DNA from: Candidatus Nesterenkonia stercoripullorum
Lineage (GTDB): Bacteria; Actinomycetota; Actinomycetes; Actinomycetales; Micrococcaceae
Assembly: GCA_019114115.1 (NCBI GenBank)
Contig: DXGD01000342.1
Location: 1 to 5,419 of the forward strand
Reading direction: 5' to 3'
Length of the DNA stretch: 5,419 nt
The number at the start of each line of letters is the position of its first letter. Position 1 is the stretch's first letter. A model generated the notes under the pieces. The model was not told where the DNA came from. It saw only the letters and a program-made list of their open reading frames with translations, and searched no databases. This document shows, piece by piece, positions 1 through 4,737 of the stretch. The translations under genes and the position numbers were made by a program.

Positions 1-189
1 GCTTCCTCACATCCGGGTCGGGAAGGGCTCTTTTTCGGAAGTTTCTCCGGGCTCCACCTGTTCCATGTTCTGAGAGGACATCGCAGAGATCAGCGCAAGC
101 ACGTGCCCCGGCAGCCGGCGAGCATGTCGCACCGCGAACGCAGATCTCCTGCCTGCCGATGTGTCGACACGACGAAGGAGATACTACCT
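1..189. other. Upstream region of the nitroreductase gene, no convincing gene
   Basis: This stretch precedes the first gene. Two plus-strand frames are open through it, but their translations (rich in Arg, His and Ser) do not resemble a protein, so the openness looks like an effect of high GC. A minus-strand reading of 24 codons starting near 80 ends in TGA at 8-10 and is not convincing. The region holds an imperfect dyad at 65-81 and a perfect 10-bp palindrome at 161-170. I could not find a good -35/-10 pair. A run of five T at 31-35 lacks a solid stem before it. Confidence 0.5.
175..180 (+). promoter_or_regulatory. Ribosome binding site fixing the nitroreductase start
   Basis: AAGGAG lies 9 nt before the ATG at 190. 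The reading frame is open further upstream and offers a GTG at 103, but that candidate has no Shine-Dalgarno sequence, and the extra residues do not resemble the family. This site therefore decides the start. Confidence 0.85.
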
Positions 190-813
190 ATGACCACCGC
201 CACCACCCTCGGCCCTGTCATGGAACGGGAAGCCCTCGAAGCACTCTTCGAAGGCGCCCATACGACAAGCAGGTTCTTGGACGAGCCGGTCGATCCCCAG
301 GTGGTGGAGGACGCATACAACGATCTGCGCTGGGCCCCCACGGCCATGAACGCCCAGTCCCTGCGGCTCACCCTGCTGCGCGACGGCGAAACCCGCGACG
401 CCGTCGTCGAGCACCTGCTGGGGGCCAACCGTGAGAACACCGCCGCGGCGCCGCTCACTCTGGTGGCAGCCTACGATCCTGCCTGGCATGAGCATGCCCA
501 GACTCTCATCCCGCACCGGGAAGGGATGCGCGAGAAGCTCGAAGAGAATCCGAGCATGCGCGAGACGATGGGCCGGCCGAGCGCATACCTGCAGATCGGG
601 TACCTGATCCTGGCGCTGCGTGCGCACGGGCTCGCTGTCGGGCCGATGACCGGGCTGGATCCTGCCGGCGTCGATTCGGTCGTGCATCAGTCCACCGGCT
701 GGGAGACTCTGGCGATGATCAACGTCGGCCACGGGCCGGACCCGGAGCATGAGAATGCGCTGCGGCCCCGCGCGGGCCGTCTCACCTTCAGCAACGCCAG
801 TCAAGTGCTCTGA
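190..813 (+). CDS. Nitroreductase family protein, malonic semialdehyde reductase (RutE/HadB) type
   Basis: A protein of 207 residues, close to the roughly 196 of RutE. Family features visible are: FLDEPVD (29-35), RWAPTAMNAQSLRL (47-60; relatives have WGPTSANxQPxR), GANRENTAAAP (78-88), the LIPH segment (106-109), YLQIGYLILALRAHGLAVGP (133-152), MTGLD (153-157), and a C-terminal NVGHG...RPRAGRLTF (178-200). The fold binds FMN. Family members reduce 3-oxoacids, aldehydes or nitro groups with NAD(P)H, and RutE reduces malonic semialdehyde during pyrimidine breakdown. No other rut genes are nearby, so the substrate is unknown. The usual Arg in the N-terminal ART motif appears to be His24 here (AHTTSRF), which may affect FMN phosphate binding. 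The enzyme is expected to be soluble and cytoplasmic. Family assignment is firm; the exact reaction is inferred. Confidence 0.88.
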   Translation: MTTATTLGPVMEREALEALFEGAHTTSRFLDEPVDPQVVEDAYNDLRWAPTAMNAQSLRLTLLRDGETRDAVVEHLLGANRENTAAAPLTLVAAYDPAWHEHAQTLIPHREGMREKLEENPSMRETMGRPSAYLQIGYLILALRAHGLAVGPMTGLDPAGVDSVVHQSTGWETLAMINVGHGPDPEHENALRPRAGRLTFSNASQVL

Positions 814-952
814 AGAAATTCACGACGCCGGGAACAAGCCGCGAAACCTGTGGTGTTACCCGGAATGGGAGATCCTGCTGGGTCGAGCTCCTGCTCACCA
901 TGAGCTCAGTCGCCCGGCAGGTCGACCGAAATGTGGTTAAGGAGATAGACGG
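814..952 (+). other. 139-nt spacer with structured leader before the DJ-1/PfpI gene
   Basis: The gap between the nitroreductase and the PfpI-like gene has no convincing ORF or consensus promoter. It contains a nested hairpin at 874-921 and the AAGGAG ribosome binding site at 939-944. Whether the two genes share a transcript cannot be decided from sequence. Confidence 0.5.
874..921 (+). promoter_or_regulatory. Nested hairpin in the leader of the PfpI-like gene
   Basis: The outer arms CCTGCTGGG (874-882) and CCCGGCAGG (913-921) pair over 9 bp with one G-U. Inside them, GAGCTC (885-890) pairs with GAGCTC (902-907) around an 11-nt loop. The structure ends 17 nt before the ribosome binding site. 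No T-run follows, so it does not look like an intrinsic terminator. It could be an mRNA-stabilising or processing structure, or a regulatory leader. The role is inferred. Confidence 0.45.
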
Positions 953-1507
953 ATGACAGAGCAGAATGCTTCGATCAACGGCAAGACCATTGCGCTCCTC
1001 GTCACGGACGGCGTGGAGCAGCCCGAGCTGACCGAGCCGATCGCTGCGGTGAAGGCGGCAGGCGGCACTGCCGTCGTCGTCTCCCCCAACGAGAAGTCAA
1101 TCCAGGCCATGAAGGGGGACTGGGAGCACGCAGATCACTTCGAGGTCGACCGTCAGCTGGGCAGTGTCACCGCAGCGGATTTCGACGGCCTGATCCTGCC
1201 CGGCGGAACGCTCAACGCCGATGCACTGCGCGTCAACGCTGACGCCCAGGAATTCGTGCGCGCCTTCTTCAGTGAGCACAAGCCGGTTGCGGCTATCTGC
1301 CACGGCCCGTGGATCCTCACGGAGATCAGTGCTGTGGCAGGCCGTACGCTCACCAGCTACGGCTCGCTGCGGACCGATCTGGTCAATGCGGGGGCGAGCT
1401 GGGTGGATGAGGCCGCCGTCGTGGACAACGGCCTGGTCACCTCTCGCAACCCGAATGACCTGGACGACTTCAACCGGGAGTTCCTGAAGCTCGTGGCACA
1501 GAGCTGA
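953..1507 (+). CDS. DJ-1/PfpI family protein (YhbO-like, type 1 glutamine amidotransferase fold)
   Basis: A protein of 184 residues. It has the family's flavodoxin-like layout: a first strand KTIALLVTDGVEQPELTEP (11-29), whose Glu25 aligns with the nucleophile-elbow partner Glu18 of DJ-1. An oxyanion region LILPGGTLNAD (80-90) follows. The nucleophile elbow AAICHGPWIL (113-122) carries Cys116 and His117. The C-terminal block from RTLTSYGSLRTDL (131-143) through GASWVDE and LVTSRNPNDL (161-170) is typical of the PfpI/YhbO branch. Members have been reported as stress-protective proteins, proteases or aldehyde (methylglyoxal) deglycases; these activities are debated, so no single reaction is assigned. 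The start is supported by AAGGAG at 939-944, 8 nt before the ATG. No signal peptide is seen, so it should be cytoplasmic. A strong terminator follows the stop codon. Confidence 0.92.
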   Translation: MTEQNASINGKTIALLVTDGVEQPELTEPIAAVKAAGGTAVVVSPNEKSIQAMKGDWEHADHFEVDRQLGSVTAADFDGLILPGGTLNADALRVNADAQEFVRAFFSEHKPVAAICHGPWILTEISAVAGRTLTSYGSLRTDLVNAGASWVDEAAVVDNGLVTSRNPNDLDDFNREFLKLVAQS

Positions 1508-1548
1508 GGCATGCGAAACCCGCGGGTCACCTGATCCCGCCGACCTGT

Positions 1549-1581
1549 TCCGGGGGCGGTCCTACTAGGACCGCCCCCGGA
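1549..1581 (+). terminator. Strong GC-rich intrinsic terminator after the PfpI-like gene
   Basis: Arms CCGGGGGCGGTCC (1550-1562) and GGACCGCCCCCGG (1568-1580) are perfect 13-bp complements around TACTA. A T-A pair extends the base at 1549/1581 and another closes the loop at 1563/1567. The downstream CTTGTTATG is only moderately T-rich, which is common in high-GC actinobacteria. The hairpin starts 41 nt after the stop codon at 1507 and insulates thiE from upstream transcription. Confidence 0.85.
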
Positions 1582-1645
1582 CTTGTTATGACGTGCCTCG
1601 AGCCAGCGGATTTCCTTCCGCGGGCGGACCCGCTCACCGATGGAA

Positions 1646-1651
1646 TAGAGT
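1646..1651 (+). promoter_or_regulatory. Probable -10 box giving a leaderless thiE transcript
   Basis: TAGAGT fits the actinobacterial TANNNT -10 pattern. Exactly 6 nt (TGAATC) separate it from the ATG at 1658, so transcription would begin at or next to the A of the start codon. There is no clear Shine-Dalgarno sequence before that ATG, which agrees with a leaderless mRNA. No good -35 hexamer is visible, with GCGGAC at 1624-1629 only roughly placed. Confidence 0.5.
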
Positions 1652-1657
1652 TGAATC

Positions 1658-2383
1658 ATGACTGAATCCCTGACGGCGAGAACCCCTGAACCTTCGCATC
1701 TGGGGCAGCTGCGGCGGGAACGCCTCCTGTCCTCGCGGCTCTATGTCTGCACCGATCTGCAGCGTTTCATCGGTGATCCCGCCGCAGGTCCAGTGGACGA
1801 ACTCGACTTCGACGCACTGCGCAGCTTTTTCGTCGAGGCCTACAGCGCCGGGGTGGACATCATCCAGGTCCGGGACAAGCACGTCACCGTGCAGACCGAG
1901 ATCGCCGCTCTCACGCTGCTCAAGCAGGTCGCTGACGAATATGGCGGACTCTCCGCAGCCAATGACCGCGCCGACGTGGCTGCGCTGACCGGCGTCGACG
2001 TCTTCCACACCGGCCAGGAGGATCTCTCCACCGCCGAAGCCCGGACGCTGCTGGGTGACGACGTCGTCCTGGGGCGGTCCTGCCACACCTGGGAGCAGGT
2101 CCGTGACGCGGATTCGGACATCGGCCTGGACTACTTCTGCACCGGCCCGGTGTGGGAGACCCCGACGAAACCGGGCCGCCAGGCCGTCGGCCTGGATCTG
2201 CCCCGCCGAGCTGCGCAGCTGGAGACGGCGACGCCGTTCTTCGCTATCGGCGGCGTGGATCAGGACACGATCGGTGAGCTTACCGGCGTGGGCGTCGACC
2301 GCGTGGTGGTCGTCCGGGCCGTGACTCAGGCTTCTGACGTCGGCGAGGCTGTCGCCGCGCTCCGCCGCCAGCTTCCTGCGTAG
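1658..2383 (+). CDS. Thiamine phosphate synthase ThiE
   Basis: This enzyme couples the thiazole phosphate (THZ-P) with the pyrimidine diphosphate (HMP-PP) to form thiamine phosphate, releasing pyrophosphate. It is a cytoplasmic TIM-barrel protein. All core motifs are present in its 241 residues: RLYVCTD (27-33), IIQVRDK (68-74, Lys74 for pyrophosphate), ANDRADVA (101-108, Asp103 for Mg2+), FHTGQEDL (116-123, Asp122 for Mg2+), LGRSCHT (138-144), DYFCTGPVWETPTKP (158-172, Lys171), FFAIGGV (194-200) and VVVVRAV (216-222). Residue roles are transferred from the Bacillus enzyme. The length slightly exceeds the usual 210-220 because of about 24 residues before the first strand. It is alone, with no thiG, thiS, thiO, thiD or thiM beside it and no TPP riboswitch upstream. 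The last 104 nt overlap the convergent LysR-like gene. Confidence 0.95.
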   Translation: MTESLTARTPEPSHLGQLRRERLLSSRLYVCTDLQRFIGDPAAGPVDELDFDALRSFFVEAYSAGVDIIQVRDKHVTVQTEIAALTLLKQVADEYGGLSAANDRADVAALTGVDVFHTGQEDLSTAEARTLLGDDVVLGRSCHTWEQVRDADSDIGLDYFCTGPVWETPTKPGRQAVGLDLPRRAAQLETATPFFAIGGVDQDTIGELTGVGVDRVVVVRAVTQASDVGEAVAALRRQLPA

Positions 2384-3122
2384 GACGGGCTCCGGCTGCG
2401 CCAGCACGTCCCGGCGCGGGCCGACGGCTCTGGTCCGACCGGCCCAGTGCGCTGCGACCGCTTGATGCTCTGCGTCCGCGGGCGACGCCGATGAACTCCT
2501 GGACGACGTCATCGTCTCGGGAACGCAGCCAGCACAGCCCCACCTGGAAGGCCGGGGACCGTCCTACGATCCTGACCACCACGTCTTTCCGTGTGAGCAT
2601 CCGCGCCACCGACTGCGGCAGCAGCACCACGCCGGAACCGGCTGCTGCGACCTCCAGGGCCATGCGTTCCTCAGCTGTCAGCTCTCTGCCCTGGCCCTGC
2701 CGATGACCAGGCTCTGCGATGCCCTCTGGCCGCAGGAACGTCTCCTCCGCGAGATCCTCCCACTCCACAGAGGCGTCCGCGGCGGCAATCCAGTGATCTG
2801 CTGACGCGCAGGCCACCAGATTCTCCTCATAGAGCCACACCCGGTGATACTCATCGGGATCGGGGGCCACCGGAACCTGCGGGACGGACCACACCATGCC
2901 CGCCTCGAAGGCATCTGCCGTTGAGGGGTTCCCGATGGGGAGCCGAAGGTAGCCGATGTCTACAGTGCCGTGGTGTATGCGCTCAAGCTGCCCTTCATCA
3001 GGGAAGTACGACACCTCAAGCGGCACATCGGGCACCTGCTGGGCCCAGCGCTCGGCCCACTTGCCAGGAGTCGCGCCCGGTATCGCACCGAGCAGCAATC
3101 CGGCTGCATTCGTCTCACTCAC
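2280..3122 (-). CDS. LysR-type substrate-binding domain protein without HTH, with Arg-rich C-terminal tail
   Basis: A protein of 280 residues starting at GTG, with GAGAGG (3128-3133 on the complement) 5 nt upstream. Residues 7-213 resemble the periplasmic-binding-like effector domain of LysR regulators: LLLGAIPGATPGKWAERW opens it, followed by PLEVSYFP...LERIHHGTVDIGYLRLP, YEENLVACASADHWIA, the LAEETFLRPEG segment, and ALEVAAAGSGVVLLPQSVARM (156-174). The winged helix-turn-helix that LysR proteins carry at the N-terminus is absent. From about residue 214 a low-complexity tail contains 21 Arg in 67 residues with few acidic residues, suggesting nucleic-acid or membrane-surface contact. Similar domain-only proteins with basic tails are known in actinobacteria (from memory, not checked). 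The gene follows the dienelactone hydrolase by 20 nt, so both are probably co-transcribed. The last 33 or so codons are antisense to thiE, so the exact C-terminus is less certain than the domain. Confidence 0.75.
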   Translation of the reverse strand: MSETNAAGLLLGAIPGATPGKWAERWAQQVPDVPLEVSYFPDEGQLERIHHGTVDIGYLRLPIGNPSTADAFEAGMVWSVPQVPVAPDPDEYHRVWLYEENLVACASADHWIAAADASVEWEDLAEETFLRPEGIAEPGHRQGQGRELTAEERMALEVAAAGSGVVLLPQSVARMLTRKDVVVRIVGRSPAFQVGLCWLRSRDDDVVQEFIGVARGRRASSGRSALGRSDQSRRPAPGRAGAAGARPTQEAGGGARRQPRRRQKPESRPGRPPRGRRPRR

Positions 3123-3142
3123 AGGGGCCTCTCAACGGCGTC

Positions 3143-3841
3143 TCACACTACTTTTTCACGCAGGAACGAGACAGAACGATCCCAGGCGAGCTTCGCCAGC
3201 TCAGCATCGTAGGTGCCCAGCAGATTCTCGTCATTGTGGAAGGCGTGACCGGCGTCGTAGTAGTAGAACTGCGCCTCAGCTCCGGACTCCTGCTGGAGCT
3301 GCCGCTCCGTCTCCTCGGCCTTCTCCACGGGGTACATCTCATCATGCTTTCCGTAGTGGCCCTGCACTGCGCCCTGGATACCGGCATAGGAGCGCGGCAC
3401 GCCCTGGCCGACGCCGTAGAAGGGGATCGCAGCGGAGATCGTGCTTCCTTGCTGAGCTGCCAGCGCGAGCACGAAACCCCCGCCCATGCAGAAGCCGATA
3501 GTCCCTAAGGTCTCGGAGCTGACCGCCGGGTTGTCGAGCAGGAACTGCGTGGCCCCCGCGAGTGCGGCAGCCCCCTCCTCGGCTGGCAGCTGGCTCATCA
3601 TCTCACCGGCCTCATCACCGTCATGGGTGATCCACCCGCCGTAGAGGTCAGGGGCCAGGGCGACGAAACCCTCGGCAGCGAGCCGGTCAGCGACGTCCTT
3701 GATGTGATCAGTGAGGCCCCACCATTCCTGGATCACGATGACGCCGGGCCCCGAGCCGCTCGAAGGGACGGCGAGGTACCCGTGCGCAGTACCTCCATCG
3801 ACCTCGAACGTCGTGTTCTGGTGCGGAGTCCGTTCCGCCAT
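3143..3841 (-). CDS. Dienelactone hydrolase family protein
   Basis: A 232-residue alpha/beta hydrolase of the dienelactone hydrolase family, the usual length for the group. The catalytic triad is visible: Cys118 in the elbow GFCMGGG (116-122), Asp167 in GKHDEMYP (164-171) and His199 in DAGHAFHN (196-203). The QEWWGL segment (38-43) supplies the Glu that pairs with the resting cysteine, and ALAPDLYGG (61-69) is also typical. Classical members open dienelactone to maleylacetate in chlorocatechol degradation, but most genomic relatives are carboxylesterases of unknown substrate, and no catechol-pathway genes are present here. It lacks a signal peptide and should be cytoplasmic. AGGAG (3847-3851 on the complement) lies 5 nt before the ATG. 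It is the first gene of an operon with the LysR-like protein, which might sense its substrate or product; that link is inferred. Confidence 0.92.
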   Translation of the reverse strand: MAERTPHQNTTFEVDGGTAHGYLAVPSSGSGPGVIVIQEWWGLTDHIKDVADRLAAEGFVALAPDLYGGWITHDGDEAGEMMSQLPAEEGAAALAGATQFLLDNPAVSSETLGTIGFCMGGGFVLALAAQQGSTISAAIPFYGVGQGVPRSYAGIQGAVQGHYGKHDEMYPVEKAEETERQLQQESGAEAQFYYYDAGHAFHNDENLLGTYDAELAKLAWDRSVSFLREKVV

Positions 3842-4020
3842 GAGTGCTCCTGTCCGATCCGTGCAGTTGCTCTGCCAACACTAGTCAAGGGTACGGGCCC
3901 TCGACCAGCGCTGGGCGAACTTCTGTGGATAACGCATCCGCTGGGGAAATTGCACCCCACTACGACATAAGTTGAAGTCAGAGCCGGAAACCCGGCAAAA
4001 TCAAAGAACACGCCCGACCG

Positions 4021-4041
4021 CGATGACACGCACGATGACAC
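4021..4041 (+). repeat. 9-nt direct repeat before the mrpF ribosome binding site
   Basis: CGATGACAC occurs at 4021-4029 and again at 4033-4041, a 12-nt period, and ends directly against AGGAG. It could be a regulator half-site pair or chance. The ATG inside the first copy opens a 11-codon reading frame (stop at 4056-4058) that overlaps the mrpF start. Confidence 0.5.
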
Positions 4042-4046
4042 AGGAG
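4042..4046 (+). promoter_or_regulatory. Ribosome binding site implying a TTG start for mrpF
   Basis: AGGAG sits 5 nt before TTG at 4052. The other in-frame candidate, GTG at 4046, overlaps the last base of this site and so could not be served by it. The site therefore favours the TTG. Confidence 0.7.
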
Positions 4047-4051
4047 TGCCA

Positions 4052-4345
4052 TTGGTAGATGCAGTGCTGATATCCGTGGCGCTGGCACTGCTTCTCAACC
4101 TCGTCGTCGCCCTGCTCGTGATCATGAGGCGCCGGGAAGGCGATGACTGGCTACTTGCCGTGCTTCTGGTCACCACCTCCGGTGCCGGCGTCGCCGCGTT
4201 GCTGAGCAGGCTGACCTATGCCGAGCGGATGATCGACATCGCCCTGGTTCTGACCGCCACCGCGGTGGTCACCGCTGCAGTGCGTGCAGCCGCCCGCATC
4301 CGCACCCCGCCGGCAGCTGCTGCCGGACAGGGTGAGAGCACATGA
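4052..4345 (+). CDS. Monovalent cation/H+ antiporter subunit F (MrpF/MnhF/MbhB-like)
   Basis: A small membrane protein of 97 residues if it starts at TTG 4052. It has three predicted transmembrane helices: about 2-25 (VDAVLISVALALLLNL...), 34-53 and 60-80. The third contains IDIALVLTATAVV, matching the conserved acidic residue and ALVL segment of MrpF proteins (Asp62). A short basic stretch, MRRREGDD (25-32), links helices 1 and 2. MrpF is one of the small subunits of the hetero-oligomeric Mrp antiporter, which uses the proton gradient to expel Na+ or other cations at high pH or salt. It is the first gene of the cluster, overlaps the next gene by ATGA and has an Ala-rich tail. The family is recognised by topology, the DIALVL motif and the neighbouring MrpG; sequence similarity is modest, as is usual for this subunit. 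Confidence 0.82.
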   Translation: MVDAVLISVALALLLNLVVALLVIMRRREGDDWLLAVLLVTTSGAGVAALLSRLTYAERMIDIALVLTATAVVTAAVRAAARIRTPPAAAAGQGEST

Positions 4346-4737
4346 GCGCCGCCGTGATCATGGATATCGTCGGAGCGTTGCTCGTCGTCAGCGGCGTGGC
4401 CTTCTTCACCGCCGGCACCGTGGGGCTCATCCGCTTCCCCGATGTGAACAGCCGGCTTCACGCGCTCACCAAGGCCGACAATCTCGGGCTGGGCCTGCTC
4501 CTGGCCGGGGTCGCCATGCTGTGGGGGAGCTGGCCCATCGCCGGCCTGCTCCTGCTGACCTGGGTCCTCGCGCTGCTTGCCGCTTCTGTCTCAGCCCACC
4601 TGCTGGCGTCCCTGAACAACCCGGCGTTGACATCGGCTCGTACTGCCGAGCGCGCAAGACACAGTTCCCGGGATCACAGTTCCCAGGATCACAGCGCCCA
4701 GGGGCGCGGTGACAGTGGACACGGTACCGACCGATGA
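4342..4737 (+). CDS. Monovalent cation/H+ antiporter subunit G (MrpG/MnhG/MbhC-like)
   Basis: A protein of 131 residues with three predicted membrane helices (about 5-28, 47-63 and 67-90). The signature of the family, TVGLIRFPDVNSRLHALTKA (26-45) followed by DNLGLGL, is clearly present. MrpG is a small subunit required for assembly and activity of the Mrp-type cation/proton antiporter. The start ATG overlaps the stop of the F subunit (ATGA), and the stop overlaps the start of the next gene in the same way, so the three genes should be translationally coupled. Beyond residue 92 there is a hydrophilic tail of about 40 residues rich in His, Ser, Arg, Gln and Asp. It contains three 5-residue repeats (HSSRD, HSSQD, HSAQG). 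The tail is longer than is usual for MrpG and has no function I recognise. Confidence 0.92.
   Translation: MSAAVIMDIVGALLVVSGVAFFTAGTVGLIRFPDVNSRLHALTKADNLGLGLLLAGVAMLWGSWPIAGLLLLTWVLALLAASVSAHLLASLNNPALTSARTAERARHSSRDHSSQDHSAQGRGDSGHGTDR
4660..4704 (+). repeat. Three tandem 15-nt repeats inside mrpG
   Basis: The units CACAGTTCCCGGGAT (4660-4674), CACAGTTCCCAGGAT (4675-4689) and CACAGCGCCCAGGGG (4690-4704) are in frame and encode HSSRD-HSSQD-HSAQG. The first two differ at one base and the third is more diverged. Copy number could vary between strains by slippage without breaking the frame. Confidence 0.9.

Larger units (their letters stand above)
3842..4051. promoter_or_regulatory. Divergent control region between the hydrolase operon and the antiporter operon
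   Basis: These 210 nt must hold promoters for both directions. For the minus-strand operon, TTGACT (complement of 3883-3888) is a good -35 match, but 17 nt downstream there is only TGCACG, a poor -10. No clear plus-strand promoter was found. Possible operators are a perfect palindrome CCAGCGCTGG (3905-3914), GTGGAT-N5-ATCCGC (3925-3941, one G-T), TGGGG-N8-CCCCA (3942-3959) and GCCGG-N4-CCGGC (3983-3996). A 9-nt direct repeat (4021-4029, 4033-4041) abuts the mrpF ribosome binding site. Confidence 0.55.

Noticed and set aside
2..35. Possible terminator: CTTCC...GGAAG followed by a run of T
   Set aside because: The stem is only 5 bp with a 14-nt loop, and five bases (GGCTC) separate it from the T-run, so it is too weak to call.
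8..79. Small minus-strand frame MSSQNMEQVEPGETSEK... (24 codons) at the left edge
   Set aside because: It is very short, has no strong ribosome binding site and is followed by a stop. It may be only a chance frame.
103..189. N-terminal extension of the nitroreductase from GTG 103
   Set aside because: There is no ribosome binding site at 103, the added residues do not resemble the family, and a good AAGGAG precedes the ATG at 190.
1668..1725. A stretch resembling the GAACCTGATCTGG part of a TPP riboswitch near the thiE start
   Set aside because: The short matches (GAACC..., CATCTGGGG, GCGGGAA) lie inside the thiE coding sequence. The CTGAGA element, the P1 stem and the correct spacing are missing. 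I take it as chance, though an RF00059 covariance search would settle it.
1634..2512. A long minus-strand reading frame (292 codons) opposite thiE
   Set aside because: It is the complement of a clear ThiE gene, has no recognisable domain, and its composition (Arg, Asp, Gly, His) is typical of a GC-rich antisense frame.
2921..3508. Plus-strand frames of 181-195 codons opposite the hydrolase and LysR-like genes
   Set aside because: Both minus-strand genes show conserved motifs and ribosome binding sites. The plus-strand frames have no domain similarity I can see.
190..3841. A dedicated aldehyde-detoxification island (nitroreductase, DJ-1/PfpI, dienelactone hydrolase)
   Set aside because: The three genes are in separate transcription units, split by a strong terminator and thiE, so a joint pathway is not supported by the layout.
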